Assembly: GCF_900102175.1 (NCBI RefSeq) | Contig: NZ_FNKN01000001.1 | Location: forward strand, 186,001-250,000 | Direction: 5' to 3' | From: Microbacterium sp. cf332 | GTDB lineage: Bacteria > Actinomycetota > Actinomycetes > Actinomycetales > Microbacteriaceae | DNA length: 64,000 nucleotides | Shown: positions 47,512 through 57,564 of the stretch, one piece after another | Position numbering within the stretch: position 1 is the first letter of the stretch | Layout of the letters: each line of letters opens with the position of its first letter | Translations under genes and position numbers: made by a program | The notes under the pieces: model-generated | The model's database searches: none | What the model saw: the letters and a program-made list of their open reading frames with translations, nothing else | What the model was told of the DNA's origin: nothing

Positions 47512-48429
47512 ATGCGCATCGTCTTCGCCGGCACCCCCGAACCGGCTCTCCCGTCGCTGCGTCGCCTCGCCGACTCGGCTCACGAGATCGTCGGGGTGGT
47601 CACGCGACGCGACGCCCCGCTCGGGCGCAAACGCGTGCTCACGCCCTCGCCCGTGGCTGCGATGGCGACGGAGCTCGGCCTGCCCGTCGTGAAGACCGAC
47701 CGTCTCGACGCGGCCGCGACCGAGGCGATCGCGTCCTGGGGAGCCGATCTGGGGGTGATCGTGGCGTACGGCGGTCTCGTCCGTGAGCCTCTGCTCTCGG
47801 CGCCCACGCACGGCTGGATCAATCTGCACTTCTCCCTGCTGCCCGCCTGGCGCGGCGCGGCGCCCGTCCAGCACGCCCTCATCGCGGGCGACCGCGTCAC
47901 GGGGGTGAGCGTCTTCCAGCTCGTGCCCGAACTCGACGCGGGCGACGTCTTCGCGCGCACGCGGCACACCGTCGAACGCGGCGCGACCGCGGGGGAGCTG
48001 CTCACCGAGCTCGCGGATCTGGGTGCCGACACCCTCGCCGGCGTCGTCGATGCCATCGCCGACGGCAGCGCGGTCGCGCGGCCGCAGGACGGCGAGGTCT
48101 CCGTCGCCCCGAAGCTGACGATCACGGACGGCCTGCTCGATTTCGGCGTGCCCGCCGACATCGTCCTCGACCGGTTCCGCGGGACGACGCCCGAACCCGG
48201 CGCGCACACGACCATCGCGGGTCAGCGACTCAAGGTGATCGCCGCTCGCCGCGGGGCCGAGGCCGCCCTCGCGGTGGGCGAGATCCGTCTCGTCGGCAAA
48301 GAGGTCCTCGTCGGGACCTCCGACGGCACGGTGTCGCTCCTCACGGTGCAGCCGGCCGGCCGGGGGGCCATGCCCGCGGCCGATTGGTGGCGCGGCCAGC
48401 GCGCCGCGAGCCTCGAGGCGGGATCGTGA
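47512..48429 (+). CDS. fmt: Methionyl-tRNA formyltransferase
   Basis: 305 aa. It formylates the initiator Met-tRNA using 10-formyl-tetrahydrofolate. Marks are MRIVFAGTPEPALPSL at the start, the catalytic INLHFSLLPAWRGAAPVQ, and QLVPELDAGDV. ATG 47512 is preceded by GAGGAG at 47502-47507. A GTG at 47500 in the same frame is not used. The end overlaps rsmB (GTGA). Confidence 0.95.
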   Translation: MRIVFAGTPEPALPSLRRLADSAHEIVGVVTRRDAPLGRKRVLTPSPVAAMATELGLPVVKTDRLDAAATEAIASWGADLGVIVAYGGLVREPLLSAPTHGWINLHFSLLPAWRGAAPVQHALIAGDRVTGVSVFQLVPELDAGDVFARTRHTVERGATAGELLTELADLGADTLAGVVDAIADGSAVARPQDGEVSVAPKLTITDGLLDFGVPADIVLDRFRGTTPEPGAHTTIAGQRLKVIAARRGAEAALAVGEIRLVGKEVLVGTSDGTVSLLTVQPAGRGAMPAADWWRGQRAASLEAGS

Positions 48430-49778
48430 ACCCGGCTCGCCGCGTGGCGTTCGACGTCTTGCGCGCCGTCGCCGATTCGGACGCCTACGCCAACCTCCTG
48501 CTGCCCCAGGAGCTCCGCCGCGCCGGTCTCTCTCCGGCGGATGCGGGCCTGGCGACGGAGCTCACGTACGGCACCCTGCGCCGTCAGGGGACGTACGACG
48601 CGATCATCGAGCAGGCTTCGGGGCGATCGGTCGAGACGATCGACCCGCCCGTGCGAGACGCGCTCCGGCTGGGGGTGCATCAGCTCCTGTCGACGCGGGT
48701 GGCTTCGCACGCCGCGGTGAACGAGAGCGTCGAGCTGGTGCGACGCGCCGGGGCGCACAACGCCGCGGGCTTCGCGAACGCCGTGCTGCGCCGCGTTGCG
48801 CGCGACAACCCGGGCGACTGGCTGCAGCGCGTCGGCGAGGGTGCGCGCTCCGAGGACGAGCGGCTCGGTCTGCGCTTCTCGCACCCGGTGTGGGTCATCC
48901 GAGCGTTCCGCCGTGCGCTCGCGGCGGAGGGGCGGGCCGACGAGCTCGAAGACATGTTGACCGCCGACAACGTCTCACCGAGTGTCACCATGACGGCGCT
49001 CCCCGGCCTCGCCGACATCCCGTCCGACCGCGCGCGCACCCCCTATTCGCCCCTCGGCTTCCGGCTCGACGGCGGCGACCCCGAGCCGATCGTCCGCCGC
49101 TCCGAGGGACGCATCCGTGTTCAGGACGAGGGCTCTCAGCTCGCCGCTCTGGCGCTCTCGCGGGCACGGCCCGTACGGGCGGGCGAGCGATGGCTCGACC
49201 TGTGCGCGGCACCGGGAGGGAAGACGGCCGTGCTGGCCGCCGAGGCGCTGGCCGGGGGAGCGGCGCTCGAGGCGAACGAGATATCCTCGGCACGCGCCCG
49301 CCTGGTCCGCTCCTCGCTCTCCGGCGTGCCGCTCGAGGTGCCGGTCTCGGAGGAGGACGGCCGCCAGCGGGCCGGTCGTGGTCGCTACGACCGCATCCTG
49401 GTCGACGCGCCGTGCACCGGCCTCGGGGCGCTACGGCGCCGCCCCGAGGCCCGGTGGCGGAAGACCCCCGGCGACGTACCCGATCTGAGCGCCCTGCAGC
49501 GCGATCTGCTCGATGCCGCCGTCGGGGCGCTCGCCCCGGGCGGTCTCGTGGCCTACGTGACCTGCTCGCCCCACCTCGCGGAGACGGCCGTGGTGGTGGC
49601 CGACGTGCGCAGCGCCCACCCCGAGCTCGACGAGCTCGACGCCCGCCAGGTGCTGCGGTCGATCTCGCGCGACGCGATCGACCTGCCCGACCAGAACGAC
49701 GGATCGGGCCGCGCGCAGCTCTGGCCGCACAGGCACGGTACCGACGCGATGTCGATCACCCTGCTCCAGAAGCGGTGA
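48426..49778 (+). CDS. rsmB: 16S rRNA (cytosine-C5)-methyltransferase RsmB
   Basis: 450 aa. An N-terminal NusB-like domain (about 1-140) is followed by a SAM-dependent methyltransferase: LDLCAAPGGKTAVLAAEAL, DAPCTGLGALRRRPEARWR (one catalytic cysteine) and YVTCSPHLAET (the second). It methylates a cytosine in 16S rRNA. GTG 48426 overlaps the fmt stop. Confidence 0.95.
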   Translation: MNPARRVAFDVLRAVADSDAYANLLLPQELRRAGLSPADAGLATELTYGTLRRQGTYDAIIEQASGRSVETIDPPVRDALRLGVHQLLSTRVASHAAVNESVELVRRAGAHNAAGFANAVLRRVARDNPGDWLQRVGEGARSEDERLGLRFSHPVWVIRAFRRALAAEGRADELEDMLTADNVSPSVTMTALPGLADIPSDRARTPYSPLGFRLDGGDPEPIVRRSEGRIRVQDEGSQLAALALSRARPVRAGERWLDLCAAPGGKTAVLAAEALAGGAALEANEISSARARLVRSSLSGVPLEVPVSEEDGRQRAGRGRYDRILVDAPCTGLGALRRRPEARWRKTPGDVPDLSALQRDLLDAAVGALAPGGLVAYVTCSPHLAETAVVVADVRSAHPELDELDARQVLRSISRDAIDLPDQNDGSGRAQLWPHRHGTDAMSITLLQKR

Positions 49779-49783
49779 GCGGG

Positions 49784-49789
49784 GATAAT
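49784..49789 (+). promoter_or_regulatory. -10 element GATAAT, leaderless rpe start
   Basis: GATAAT with a six-base spacer to GTG 49796. Its resemblance to TATAAT is among the best in the window. Confidence 0.55.
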
Positions 49790-49795
49790 GGGCGC

Positions 49796-50473
49796 GTGAG
49801 CGAACCCGACGCCGTGCGCATCAATCCCAGCATCCTGGCCGCCGACTTCGTCAACATGCAGCGTGAGCTGGAACGCATCGGGTCGGCCGACTTCGTCCAC
49901 GTCGACGTCATGGACAACCACTTCGTGCCGAACCTCACGTTCGGTCCGCAGATGGTCGAGCGCATCCAGGCGACGAGCCCGGTGCCGCTCGACGTGCACC
50001 TGATGATCTCCGACGTCGACCGCTGGGGTCCGGGGTACGCCGAGCTCGGAGCCGCGAGTGTGACGTTCCACCTCGAAGCCGCAACCGATCCCGTCGCGCT
50101 GGCCCGCCGGCTCCGCGCGGTCGGGTCGCGCGCCGGTGTCGCCGTGAAGCCGGCGACACCCGTCGAGGGCCTGTTCGACGTCCTCGACGAGTTCGACCAG
50201 ATCCTCGTCATGACCGTCGAGCCGGGCTTCGGCGGACAGAGCTTCCAGGCCGATCAGATGCCCAAGCTCCGCCGGCTGGCCGACGAGGCCCGACGCCGCG
50301 GCTCGCAGGTGTGGCTCCAGGTCGACGGCGGCGTCTCGGAGTCGACCATCGCGCAGGCTGCCGAAGCGGGAGCCGACACGTTCGTGGCCGGCTCCGCGGT
50401 CTTCGGCGCCGCCGAGCCCGATGCCGCCATTGCGGGCCTGCGCGACCAGGCCCGCCGCGCCCACCGACACTGA
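49796..50473 (+). CDS. rpe: Ribulose-phosphate 3-epimerase
   Basis: 225 aa. A TIM barrel with INPSILAADF, the metal-site HVDVMDNHFVPNLTFGP, LDVHLMISD, VEPGFGGQSF and VDGGVSESTI. It interconverts ribulose and xylulose 5-phosphates. GTG 49796 (SEPDAVRINPSI) is chosen because it follows GATAAT by six bases with no ribosome binding site; the large open frame upstream overlaps rsmB and is not used. Confidence 0.95.
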   Translation: MSEPDAVRINPSILAADFVNMQRELERIGSADFVHVDVMDNHFVPNLTFGPQMVERIQATSPVPLDVHLMISDVDRWGPGYAELGAASVTFHLEAATDPVALARRLRAVGSRAGVAVKPATPVEGLFDVLDEFDQILVMTVEPGFGGQSFQADQMPKLRRLADEARRRGSQVWLQVDGGVSESTIAQAAEAGADTFVAGSAVFGAAEPDAAIAGLRDQARRAHRH

Positions 50474-50514
50474 CGCGAGCGTCGCGCGCGGTCGGCGACC
50501 CCCGCTGGGCCCGG

Positions 50515-50520
50515 TACCCT
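50515..50520 (+). promoter_or_regulatory. -10 element TACCCT, leaderless hisE start
   Basis: TACCCT with a six-base spacer (GGCTAG) to GTG 50527. Confidence 0.5.
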
Positions 50521-50526
50521 GGCTAG

Positions 50527-50790
50527 GTGAAGACGTTCGACGCCCTGTTCGCAGAGCTCACCTCGATCGCTGCGACCCGTCCCGAGGGTTCGGGCACGGT
50601 CGCGCAGCTCGATCGCGGCGTGCATGCCATCGGCAAGAAGATCGTCGAGGAGGCCGCCGAGGTCTGGATGGCGGCGGAGTACCAGTCCGACGTCGAGACG
50701 GCCGAGGAGATCTCGCAGCTGCTCTACCACCTCCAGGTGCTCATGATCAGCAAGGGTCTGAGCCCCGAGGACATCTACCGACATCTCTGA
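50527..50790 (+). CDS. hisE: Phosphoribosyl-ATP pyrophosphatase
   Basis: 87 aa, an all-alpha MazG-like enzyme. The metal-binding helix reads [14 protein letters not shown] and [14 protein letters not shown]. It catalyses the second step of histidine synthesis. It starts the his/trp run and has the leaderless promoter pattern. hisG follows after 40 bases. Confidence 0.95.
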   Translation: MKTFDALFAELTSIAATRPEGSGTVAQLDRGVHAIGKKIVEEAAEVWMAAEYQSDVETAEEISQLLYHLQVLMISKGLSPEDIYRHL

Positions 50791-50830
50791 GCGACGCCCC
50801 GTCCTCCCGCTCTGAGACAGAAAGACCCCC

Positions 50831-51673
50831 ATGCTGCGCATTGCCGTTCCCAACAAGGGATCGCTCGCCGAGACCGCCGCCGAGATGCTCGCGGAGGCCG
50901 GGTACACCGGTCGGCGCGACTCCAAGGACCTCCACGTCATCGACCCGCTGAACGAGGTCGAGTTCTTCTACCTGCGACCGAAGGACATCGCGACCTACGT
51001 CGGGTCCGGCGCGCTCGACGTCGGCATCACCGGCCGCGACCTGCTCCTCGACGCCCGCATGCCGGGCGCGCGCGAGATCGAGCGACTCGGGTTCGCCGGC
51101 TCCACGTTCCGCTTCGCCGCGCCGACCGGGACGTTCACCGACGTCGCGGAGCTCGCGGGCAAGCGCATCGCGACGTCTTACCCGGGCCTCGTCGACGCGT
51201 TCCTCGACGAGCGCGGCATCGCGGTCGATCTGGTCCCGCTCGACGGCGCGGTGGAGTCGGCCGTGCGACTCGGCGTCGCCGACGCCGTGGCCGATGTCGT
51301 CGAGACCGGCACCACGCTCCGCCAGGCCGGGCTCGAGGTGTTCGGTCCGGAGATCCTGCGCTCCGAGGCCGTGCTGATCGCGGGACCCCACGACGCGGAC
51401 GGCACCGAGCGACTGCTGCGCCGACTGCGCGGGGTGCTCGTCGCCCGGCGCTACGTGCTGGTCGACTACGACCTGCCGGCGGAGCTCGTCGACCGCGCGG
51501 TCGAGATCGCCGGTGGCATCGAGTCGCCCACGATCTCGCCGCTGCGCGATCCCGCCTGGGTCGCGGTCCGGGTGATGGTGCCGCGGTCGGGCGTCAACAC
51601 CACCATGGACGAGCTCTACGCCATCGGTGCGCGCGCGATCCTCGTCACCGCCATCGACAACGCGAGGCTGTGA
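50831..51673 (+). CDS. hisG: ATP phosphoribosyltransferase, long form
   Basis: 280 aa, the long HisG with a C-terminal ACT-like regulatory domain (about 205-280) that binds histidine in relatives. Marks are [12 protein letters not shown] at the start, DVGITGRDL, and the PRPP loop [14 protein letters not shown]. It is the first enzyme of histidine synthesis. A modest AGAAAG precedes the ATG. One base separates its stop from hisF. Confidence 0.95.
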   Translation: MLRIAVPNKGSLAETAAEMLAEAGYTGRRDSKDLHVIDPLNEVEFFYLRPKDIATYVGSGALDVGITGRDLLLDARMPGAREIERLGFAGSTFRFAAPTGTFTDVAELAGKRIATSYPGLVDAFLDERGIAVDLVPLDGAVESAVRLGVADAVADVVETGTTLRQAGLEVFGPEILRSEAVLIAGPHDADGTERLLRRLRGVLVARRYVLVDYDLPAELVDRAVEIAGGIESPTISPLRDPAWVAVRVMVPRSGVNTTMDELYAIGARAILVTAIDNARL

Positions 51674-51674
51674 C

Positions 51675-52439
51675 GTGACACCGGCACGCCGCGTCATCCC
51701 GTGCCTCGACGTCGCCGCGGGACGGGTCGTCAAGGGCGTCAATTTCGAGAATCTCCGCGACATGGGCGACCCCGTCGAGCTGGCACGGCTGTACTTCGAG
51801 CAGGGCGCTGACGAGCTCACCTTCCTCGATGTGACGGCGACCGTCGATGGCCGCGCCACGACGTACGACGTCGTCCGTCGCACGGCCGAGCAGGTGTTCA
51901 TCCCGCTCACCGTCGGCGGCGGCGTCCGATCGGTCGACGACGTCGCCAGGCTGCTGTCGGTGGGCGCCGACAAGGTGGGGGTCAACTCCGCCGCGATCGC
52001 ACGCCCCGCCCTCCTCGGCGAGATCGCCGATCGGTTCGGGGCACAGGTGCTGGTCCTCTCGCTCGATGTCAAGCGTGCACCGGGCACCGAGTCGGGTTTC
52101 GTGGTGACGACGCACGGCGGCCGCACCGCCACGTCGATCGACGCGCTCGCCTGGGCGCGCGAGGCGATCGATCGAGGCGCGGGCGAGCTGCTCGTCAACT
52201 CGATCGACGCCGACGGGACGAAGGACGGCTTCGACCTGGAGCTCATCGGTCTCATGCGCGAGCTGTCGAGCGTGCCCGTCATCGCCTCGGGCGGCGCCGG
52301 CGCGGCCGAGCACTTCGCCCCCGCCATCGAGGCCGGGGCGGACGCCGTTCTCGCCGCCTCGGTATTCCACTCCGCGCAGCTCTCGATCGGCGACGTCAAG
52401 GATGCTCTCGCCGCGGACGGGATCGAGGTCCGACGGTGA
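51675..52439 (+). CDS. hisF: Imidazole glycerol phosphate synthase subunit HisF
   Basis: 254 aa. A TIM barrel with the catalytic aspartates in [20 protein letters not shown] and [13 protein letters not shown]. It needs HisH for ammonia, which is not in the window. GTG 51675 ([12 protein letters not shown]) is chosen because it begins the conserved sequence one base after the hisG stop. The end overlaps hisI (GTGA). Confidence 0.95.
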   Translation: MTPARRVIPCLDVAAGRVVKGVNFENLRDMGDPVELARLYFEQGADELTFLDVTATVDGRATTYDVVRRTAEQVFIPLTVGGGVRSVDDVARLLSVGADKVGVNSAAIARPALLGEIADRFGAQVLVLSLDVKRAPGTESGFVVTTHGGRTATSIDALAWAREAIDRGAGELLVNSIDADGTKDGFDLELIGLMRELSSVPVIASGGAGAAEHFAPAIEAGADAVLAASVFHSAQLSIGDVKDALAADGIEVRR

Positions 52440-52792
52440 GCGAGAGCATCGAGCAGCGGCTCGCGCGCGTCTCGTTCGACGACACCGGACTGGTGGCGGC
52501 CATCATCCAGCAGCACGACACGCGCGAGGTCCTCATGCTCGGCTGGATGGATGCCGAAGCGCTGCGCCGCACGCTGACGACCGGTCGCGTGACCTTCTGG
52601 TCGCGCTCACGTCGGGAGTACTGGCGCAAGGGCGACACCTCGGGTCACATCCAGCTCGTGCACGGCGCGCGTCTCGACTGCGACGGCGACGCCGTGCTGA
52701 TCGCCGTCGAGCAGGTGGGCGCCGCCTGCCACACCGGGACCCGCACGTGCTTCGACGCCGACGACCTCGATCCGGTGGTGGCCCCGTCATGA
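52436..52792 (+). CDS. hisI: Phosphoribosyl-AMP cyclohydrolase
   Basis: 118 aa. Zinc and active-site parts are visible: [34 protein letters not shown], and [25 protein letters not shown]. It opens the purine ring of PR-AMP. It overlaps hisF and the following membrane-protein gene by four bases each. In relatives trpE often comes next; here it does not. Confidence 0.95.
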   Translation: MSESIEQRLARVSFDDTGLVAAIIQQHDTREVLMLGWMDAEALRRTLTTGRVTFWSRSRREYWRKGDTSGHIQLVHGARLDCDGDAVLIAVEQVGAACHTGTRTCFDADDLDPVVAPS

Positions 52793-53394
52793 CGCGTCGC
52801 TCGCGCATGACCGCCGTTCTCTCCGCCGTGCTCGGCGGCGGTCTGGCGGTCATCGGATCGACGCAGCCGTGGCTCGAAGCGACGCTGCGCGACGGCGCCC
52901 ACGCCGTGCTCCCCGTGCCCGGTACCGAGGCGTTGCCGCTCGTCACGCCTCTCGGGCTGGCCGCCCTGGCCCTGGGCCTCGCGATCTCCATCGTGGGCAC
53001 GGTGCTGCGTTACGTGTTCGGCGGCATCGGGGTGCTGATCGGCGTCGCGCTCCTCGCGGAGTCGCTCCGGATCGCCGTCACGGCCCCGCCTGCGGCAGTC
53101 GTCGGCGTCGTCGCGGACTCGACCGGGCTCATGGGCGTCGCCGCCGTCGAGACACTCGTCTCATCGATCACGGTGACCGCGTGGCCCTGGATCACCGCCG
53201 TCGGCGCGCTCGCGGTCTGCGCCGGGGGAGTGCTGACGCTCGTCAGCGCGCGCTCGTGGCAGAGCACCGCCCGCCGCTACCGCACAGACGCCGTCGCCGA
53301 GACGAGCCGACCGCGCGGTTCGCGCCCGCACGACTCCCATGATCCGATCGATTCCTGGGACGACCTGAGCCGTGGGTCCGATCCGACGGCCTGA
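52789..53394 (+). CDS. Trp biosynthesis-associated membrane protein
   Basis: 201 aa. It matches the actinobacterial family found with trp genes (TIGR02234-type): helices at about 8-25, 45-65, 70-90 and 128-150, a conserved early STQPWL, and a charged tail. The function is unknown. ATG 52789 overlaps the hisI stop (ATGA). It is here although trpE, its usual neighbour, is not. Confidence 0.8.
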   Translation: MTRRSRMTAVLSAVLGGGLAVIGSTQPWLEATLRDGAHAVLPVPGTEALPLVTPLGLAALALGLAISIVGTVLRYVFGGIGVLIGVALLAESLRIAVTAPPAAVVGVVADSTGLMGVAAVETLVSSITVTAWPWITAVGALAVCAGGVLTLVSARSWQSTARRYRTDAVAETSRPRGSRPHDSHDPIDSWDDLSRGSDPTA

Positions 53395-53401
53395 GCCCCG
53401 G

Positions 53402-53407
53402 TAGACT
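53402..53407 (+). promoter_or_regulatory. -10 element TAGACT upstream of the HGxxPAAW gene
   Basis: TAGACT just after the preceding stop, 35 bases before ATG 53442. The leader carries a good ribosome binding site (GAAGGAGA), so this would be a conventional internal promoter for the trpCBA part. Confidence 0.45.
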
Positions 53408-53441
53408 GTCCGAAGCCCGAGAAATCCCGCGAAGGAGAACA

Positions 53442-53669
53442 ATGAGCAACATCGGCGACCCCGGCCACGGACACTCCCCGGCGGCGTGGACGGCTGTGGT
53501 GATCATGCTCGTCGCTTTCGCGCTGGGAACGTTGTTCTTCTGGCTCGACATGCCGGTGCTCGTCTGGGCATCGGTGGGTCTTCTCGTCATCGGTCTCGTC
53601 GTCGGCTGGGCGATGTCGAAGGCGGGTTACGGCGCCTACGGCGACAAGTACACCCCGAAAGCGCACTGA
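53442..53669 (+). CDS. HGxxPAAW family small membrane protein
   Basis: 75 aa. It contains HGHSPAAW near the N terminus and two membrane helices (about 17-35 and 40-58). The family occurs in actinobacteria beside trp genes and has no known function. GAAGGAGA stands before the ATG. trpC begins one base after its stop. Confidence 0.85.
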   Translation: MSNIGDPGHGHSPAAWTAVVIMLVAFALGTLFFWLDMPVLVWASVGLLVIGLVVGWAMSKAGYGAYGDKYTPKAH

Positions 53670-53670
53670 C

Positions 53671-54447
53671 GTGCTGGCCGGTCTCACGGCCGGCGCCGTC
53701 GAGGACGCCGCGGCCCGTGCGGCCGGACGTCCCCTCGACGTCGTCGAGCGCGAAGCGCTCGCTCAGTCCCCGGCACGCGACGCCCTCGCGGCGCTCGCTC
53801 CGGCCGAGCGGGTCAAGATCATCGCCGAGGTCAAGCGGGCGAGCCCGTCGCGCGGTGACCTCGCGGCCATCCCCGACCCGGCGCTGCAGGCTGCGCGCTA
53901 CGAGCAGGGTGGGGCGTCGGTCATCTCCGTGCTGACCGAGGGCCGCAGGTTCAAGGGCAGCCTCGCCGATCTCGAGGCCGTCCGCGCCGAGGTCTCGGTG
54001 CCCGTGCTGCGCAAGGACTTCATCGCCAACGCGTATCAGGTCCTCGAGGCCCGGGCGTCGGGCGCCGACCTCGTGCTGCTCATCGTGGCGGCGCTCGACC
54101 AGCCGGTACTCGCCGAACTGCACGAGCTCGTCCTCGAGCTCGGCATGACGCCGCTGGTCGAGACGCATTCGCTCGACGAGGTGCACCGTGCGGCCGACAT
54201 CGGCGCGCGTCTCATCGGCGTCAACGCCCGTGACCTCTCCACATTCGAGCTCGACCGCGACCTGTTCGGCCGCCTGGCCGAGCACCTGCCCGCAGACGCC
54301 GTGAAGATCGCGGAGTCCGCGGTGCTCACCCCCGCGGACGTCGCGCATTACCGTCGCGCGGGCGCTGACGCCGTCCTGATCGGCGAAGCGCTCGTGACGA
54401 ACGACCCGGTGACGACGCTGCACTCATTCCTGGAGGCCGGCGCATGA
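53671..54447 (+). CDS. trpC: Indole-3-glycerol phosphate synthase
   Basis: 258 aa, single-function TrpC. Marks are [42 protein letters not shown], and [12 protein letters not shown]. It closes the indole ring. GTG 53671 is one base after the preceding stop. The end overlaps trpB (ATGA). Confidence 0.95.
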   Translation: MLAGLTAGAVEDAAARAAGRPLDVVEREALAQSPARDALAALAPAERVKIIAEVKRASPSRGDLAAIPDPALQAARYEQGGASVISVLTEGRRFKGSLADLEAVRAEVSVPVLRKDFIANAYQVLEARASGADLVLLIVAALDQPVLAELHELVLELGMTPLVETHSLDEVHRAADIGARLIGVNARDLSTFELDRDLFGRLAEHLPADAVKIAESAVLTPADVAHYRRAGADAVLIGEALVTNDPVTTLHSFLEAGA

Positions 54448-55703
54448 GCCTGCGAGACCAGCACGGACCGTTCTTCGGCGACTTCGGCGGGCGTTTCATG
54501 CCGGAGTCGCTCATCGCGGCCATCGACGAACTGACCGCCGTGTACGAGTCGGCGATGGCCGACCCCGGCTTCACGGCCGAGCTGACGCGCACGCTCGCCA
54601 CCTACGCCGGTCGGCCGTCGGCGCTCACCGAGGTCCCGCGCTTCGCGCAGCATGCCGGCGGCGCCCGGGTCTTCCTCAAACGCGAGGACCTCAACCACAC
54701 CGGATCGCACAAGATCAACAACGTCATCGGCCAAGCGATGCTCACCCAGCGTCTCGGCAAGACGCGCGTGATCGCCGAGACCGGAGCAGGACAGCACGGC
54801 GTCGCGACGGCCACGGCCGCCGCGCTGTTCGGCTTCGACTGCACCATCTACATGGGTGAGGTCGACACGGAGCGTCAGGCGCTGAACGTCGCGCGCATGC
54901 GCCTGCTGGGCGCCGAGGTGGTGCCGGTCACGACCGGCTCCCGCACGCTGAAGGACGCCATCAACGAGGCGTACCGCGACTGGGTCGCGTCGGTCGAGAC
55001 GACCAATTACATCTTCGGAACGGCTGCGGGTCCGCACCCGTTCCCCGCGATGGTCCGCGACTTCCAGAAGATCATCTCCGAAGAGGCCCGCGAGCAGCTG
55101 CTCGCGGAGACCGGACGCCTGCCCGACGCGGTCGTGGCGTGCGTCGGCGGCGGATCCAATGCGATCGGCATGTTCGACGCATTCCTCGACGACGAAGGCG
55201 TCGCGCTCTACGGCGTCGAGGCTGCGGGTGAGGGAGTCGACACCGAGCGCCACGCCGCGTCGATCGAGCGGGGTCGACCCGGGGTGCTGCACGGCGCGAA
55301 GACCTTCGTGCTGCAGGACGAGGACGGACAGACCATCGAGTCGCACTCGATCTCGGCGGGCCTGGACTACCCGGGCGTCGGTCCCGAGCACGCCTGGCTC
55401 TCCTCGATCGGTCGTGCGTCGTACATCCCGGCGACCGACACCGAGGCGATGGAGGCGCTCCGCCTCCTGAGCCGCACCGAGGGCATCATCCCGGCCATCG
55501 AGTCCGCTCACGCCCTCGCGGGCGCGCTGCGGATCGGGCGCGAGCTCGGCCCCGAAGCGATCATCGCCGTCAACCTGTCGGGTCGCGGCGACAAGGACAT
55601 GGACACCGCCGCGCGCTGGTTCGAGCTGTACGACGCCGACGCCGAGCCGGTGGTTGAGCCCGCGCACGACGACGCCGCCTCCGGCGAAGGGGTGGAACTG
55701 TGA
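54444..55703 (+). CDS. trpB: Tryptophan synthase beta subunit
   Basis: 419 aa. The PLP lysine is in [29 protein letters not shown] and [10 protein letters not shown] (phosphate loop) are present. It joins indole and serine. It overlaps both trpC and trpA by four bases. Confidence 0.97.
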   Translation: MSLRDQHGPFFGDFGGRFMPESLIAAIDELTAVYESAMADPGFTAELTRTLATYAGRPSALTEVPRFAQHAGGARVFLKREDLNHTGSHKINNVIGQAMLTQRLGKTRVIAETGAGQHGVATATAAALFGFDCTIYMGEVDTERQALNVARMRLLGAEVVPVTTGSRTLKDAINEAYRDWVASVETTNYIFGTAAGPHPFPAMVRDFQKIISEEAREQLLAETGRLPDAVVACVGGGSNAIGMFDAFLDDEGVALYGVEAAGEGVDTERHAASIERGRPGVLHGAKTFVLQDEDGQTIESHSISAGLDYPGVGPEHAWLSSIGRASYIPATDTEAMEALRLLSRTEGIIPAIESAHALAGALRIGRELGPEAIIAVNLSGRGDKDMDTAARWFELYDADAEPVVEPAHDDAASGEGVEL

Positions 55704-56494
55704 GCTCGCGCGTCGCGGCCGCCATCGACGCGGCCCACGCCGAAGGGCGCGGTGCGTTCGTCGGTTACCTGCCGCTGGGGTTCCCCGATCTCGCGGGGAG
55801 CATCGACGCCGCCGTCGCGCTGGCGGAGGCGGGCGCCGACGTCCTCGAGCTCGGTCCGCCCTACAGCGACCCGGTGATGGACGGCGTGGTCATCCAGGAG
55901 GCCACGCAGACCGCGCTCGCGGCCGGCTTCCGCCTGCGTGACACATTCACCGCGGTGCGGGAGATCGCCGCGCGCGTCGACGTGCCGATCCTCGTCATGA
56001 CCTACTGGAACCCCGTCCTCCAGTACGGCGTCGACCGCTTCGCCGACGATCTGGCGGCGGCCGGCGGGGCCGGGCTCATCACGCCCGACATCACCCCGGA
56101 TGCGGCGCCGGACTGGATCGCGGCATCCGACCGCACCGGTCTCGACCGGGTCTTCCTCGCGGCGCCCACCTCGACCGACGAGCGGCTGCGCATGATCGTC
56201 GAGGCCTCGACCGGCTTCGTCTACACCGTGTCGACGATGGGCATCACGGGGGAGCGCGCCGAGCTCGACGCCGCCGCCCGCACGCTCGTCGGACGTCTCC
56301 GCGCCCTCGGCGACGTCCACGCCTGCGTCGGGATCGGCATCTCGACGCCGGACCAGGTCGCGGGCGTCGTCGACTACGCCGACGGCGCGATCGTCGGAAC
56401 CGCTCTCGTCCGCGCACTTCGCGACGGCGGGCTCGCCGCCCTGGCCGACACCGGTCGAGCGCTGGCTGCGGGCACGGCGCGCGAGCGCGTCTAG
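55700..56494 (+). CDS. trpA: Tryptophan synthase alpha subunit
   Basis: 264 aa. The catalytic region reads [14 protein letters not shown], where the usual form is ELGx[16 protein letters not shown] and the STMGITGER loop are normal. It releases indole from indole-3-glycerol phosphate. GTG 55700 overlaps trpB. The stop lies within a TAGACT box that may start the lgt transcript. Confidence 0.95.
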   Translation: MSSRVAAAIDAAHAEGRGAFVGYLPLGFPDLAGSIDAAVALAEAGADVLELGPPYSDPVMDGVVIQEATQTALAAGFRLRDTFTAVREIAARVDVPILVMTYWNPVLQYGVDRFADDLAAAGGAGLITPDITPDAAPDWIAASDRTGLDRVFLAAPTSTDERLRMIVEASTGFVYTVSTMGITGERAELDAAARTLVGRLRALGDVHACVGIGISTPDQVAGVVDYADGAIVGTALVRALRDGGLAALADTGRALAAGTARERV

Positions 56495-56497
56495 ACT
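56492..56497 (+). promoter_or_regulatory. -10 element TAGACT overlapping the trpA stop
   Basis: TAGACT whose first three bases are the trpA stop codon. The predicted leader of lgt would be about 34 bases with GAGGGA before the ATG. Confidence 0.4.
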
Positions 56498-56537
56498 TTT
56501 CCGGTCGCACGACCGCCGAATCCCGAGGGACGATCCG

Positions 56538-57512
56538 ATGATCCACGCCGCACACACGCTCGTCGCGAGCATCCCGAGCCCGTCGGTGAGCTACATCGAC
56601 CTGGGTCCGCTGCGCATCCACTTCTACGCGCTGTGCATCATCGCGGGCATCATCATCGCGACGCTGATCACGAACCACCGCCTCACGCGGCGCGGCGCCG
56701 AGCCGTGGGTCGTCATCGACATCGCGCTCCTCGCCGTGCCTCTCGCGCTGGTCGGTGCGCGGGCGTTCCACGTCCTCACCCACCCCGGTTTCTACTTCGG
56801 TCCCGATAAGAACCCCTGGGCCGTGCTGTTCATCTGGGAGGGCGGCATCGCCATCTTCGGCGCCCTGATCGGCGGCGCCGTGGGCGCGTACCTCGGGTGC
56901 AAGTGGACGGGCATCCGGTTCTGGAGCTTCGCCGACGCGCTCGCCCCCGGCCTCCTGCTCGCCCAGGCCATGGGCCGTTTCGGCAACTGGTTCAACCAGG
57001 AGCTGTTCGGGCTGCCGACGGACCTGCCGTGGGGCCTCGAGATCGACCGCGACAACCCGGCCTTCCCGGCCGGCCTCGCGCCGGACACGCTCTTCCACCC
57101 GACCTTCCTGTACGAGGTCGTCTGGAACGGCATCGGCGTGCTCGTGCTGCTGTGGGTGGGGCGCAAGACCTGGGCGCAGTGGGGCAAGCTCTTCGGCCTG
57201 TACCTCGTCTGGTACGGCGCGGGCCGGGTCGTCTGGGAGTCGATCCGCATCGACCCCAGCGAGATCTTCTTCGGGCTCCGCACGAACGTCTGGGCGGCGA
57301 TCCTCGCGATCGCGGTCGGCGTCGCCATCATCGTCGTGCAGTCGCGGCGGCACCTCGGTGACGAGCCGACGCCGTATCAGCCGGGACGCGAGTGGGTCGC
57401 TCCGAGCGCGCTACAATCGCAGAGCACCGAAGACTTCGTGGATCTGAGCGCACCCCCGACGCCCGAAGCTCACGCAGACAGCGCCACAAGCGCAGTCACC
57501 TCGAAGCAGTAG
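56538..57512 (+). CDS. lgt: Prolipoprotein diacylglyceryl transferase
   Basis: 324 aa. A membrane enzyme of about seven helices that adds diacylglycerol to lipoprotein cysteines. The signature [13 protein letters not shown] and the arginine/histidine sites [13 protein letters not shown] are present. The C-terminal ~50 residues are a cytoplasmic low-complexity tail, as in many actinobacteria. GAGGGA precedes the ATG. Confidence 0.95.
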   Translation: MIHAAHTLVASIPSPSVSYIDLGPLRIHFYALCIIAGIIIATLITNHRLTRRGAEPWVVIDIALLAVPLALVGARAFHVLTHPGFYFGPDKNPWAVLFIWEGGIAIFGALIGGAVGAYLGCKWTGIRFWSFADALAPGLLLAQAMGRFGNWFNQELFGLPTDLPWGLEIDRDNPAFPAGLAPDTLFHPTFLYEVVWNGIGVLVLLWVGRKTWAQWGKLFGLYLVWYGAGRVVWESIRIDPSEIFFGLRTNVWAAILAIAVGVAIIVVQSRRHLGDEPTPYQPGREWVAPSALQSQSTEDFVDLSAPPTPEAHADSATSAVTSKQ

Positions 57513-57564
57513 TTCCCCAGGGCCGACGTCGTCCCGGTTCAGCACCAATGTGAGGACGGTCAGT

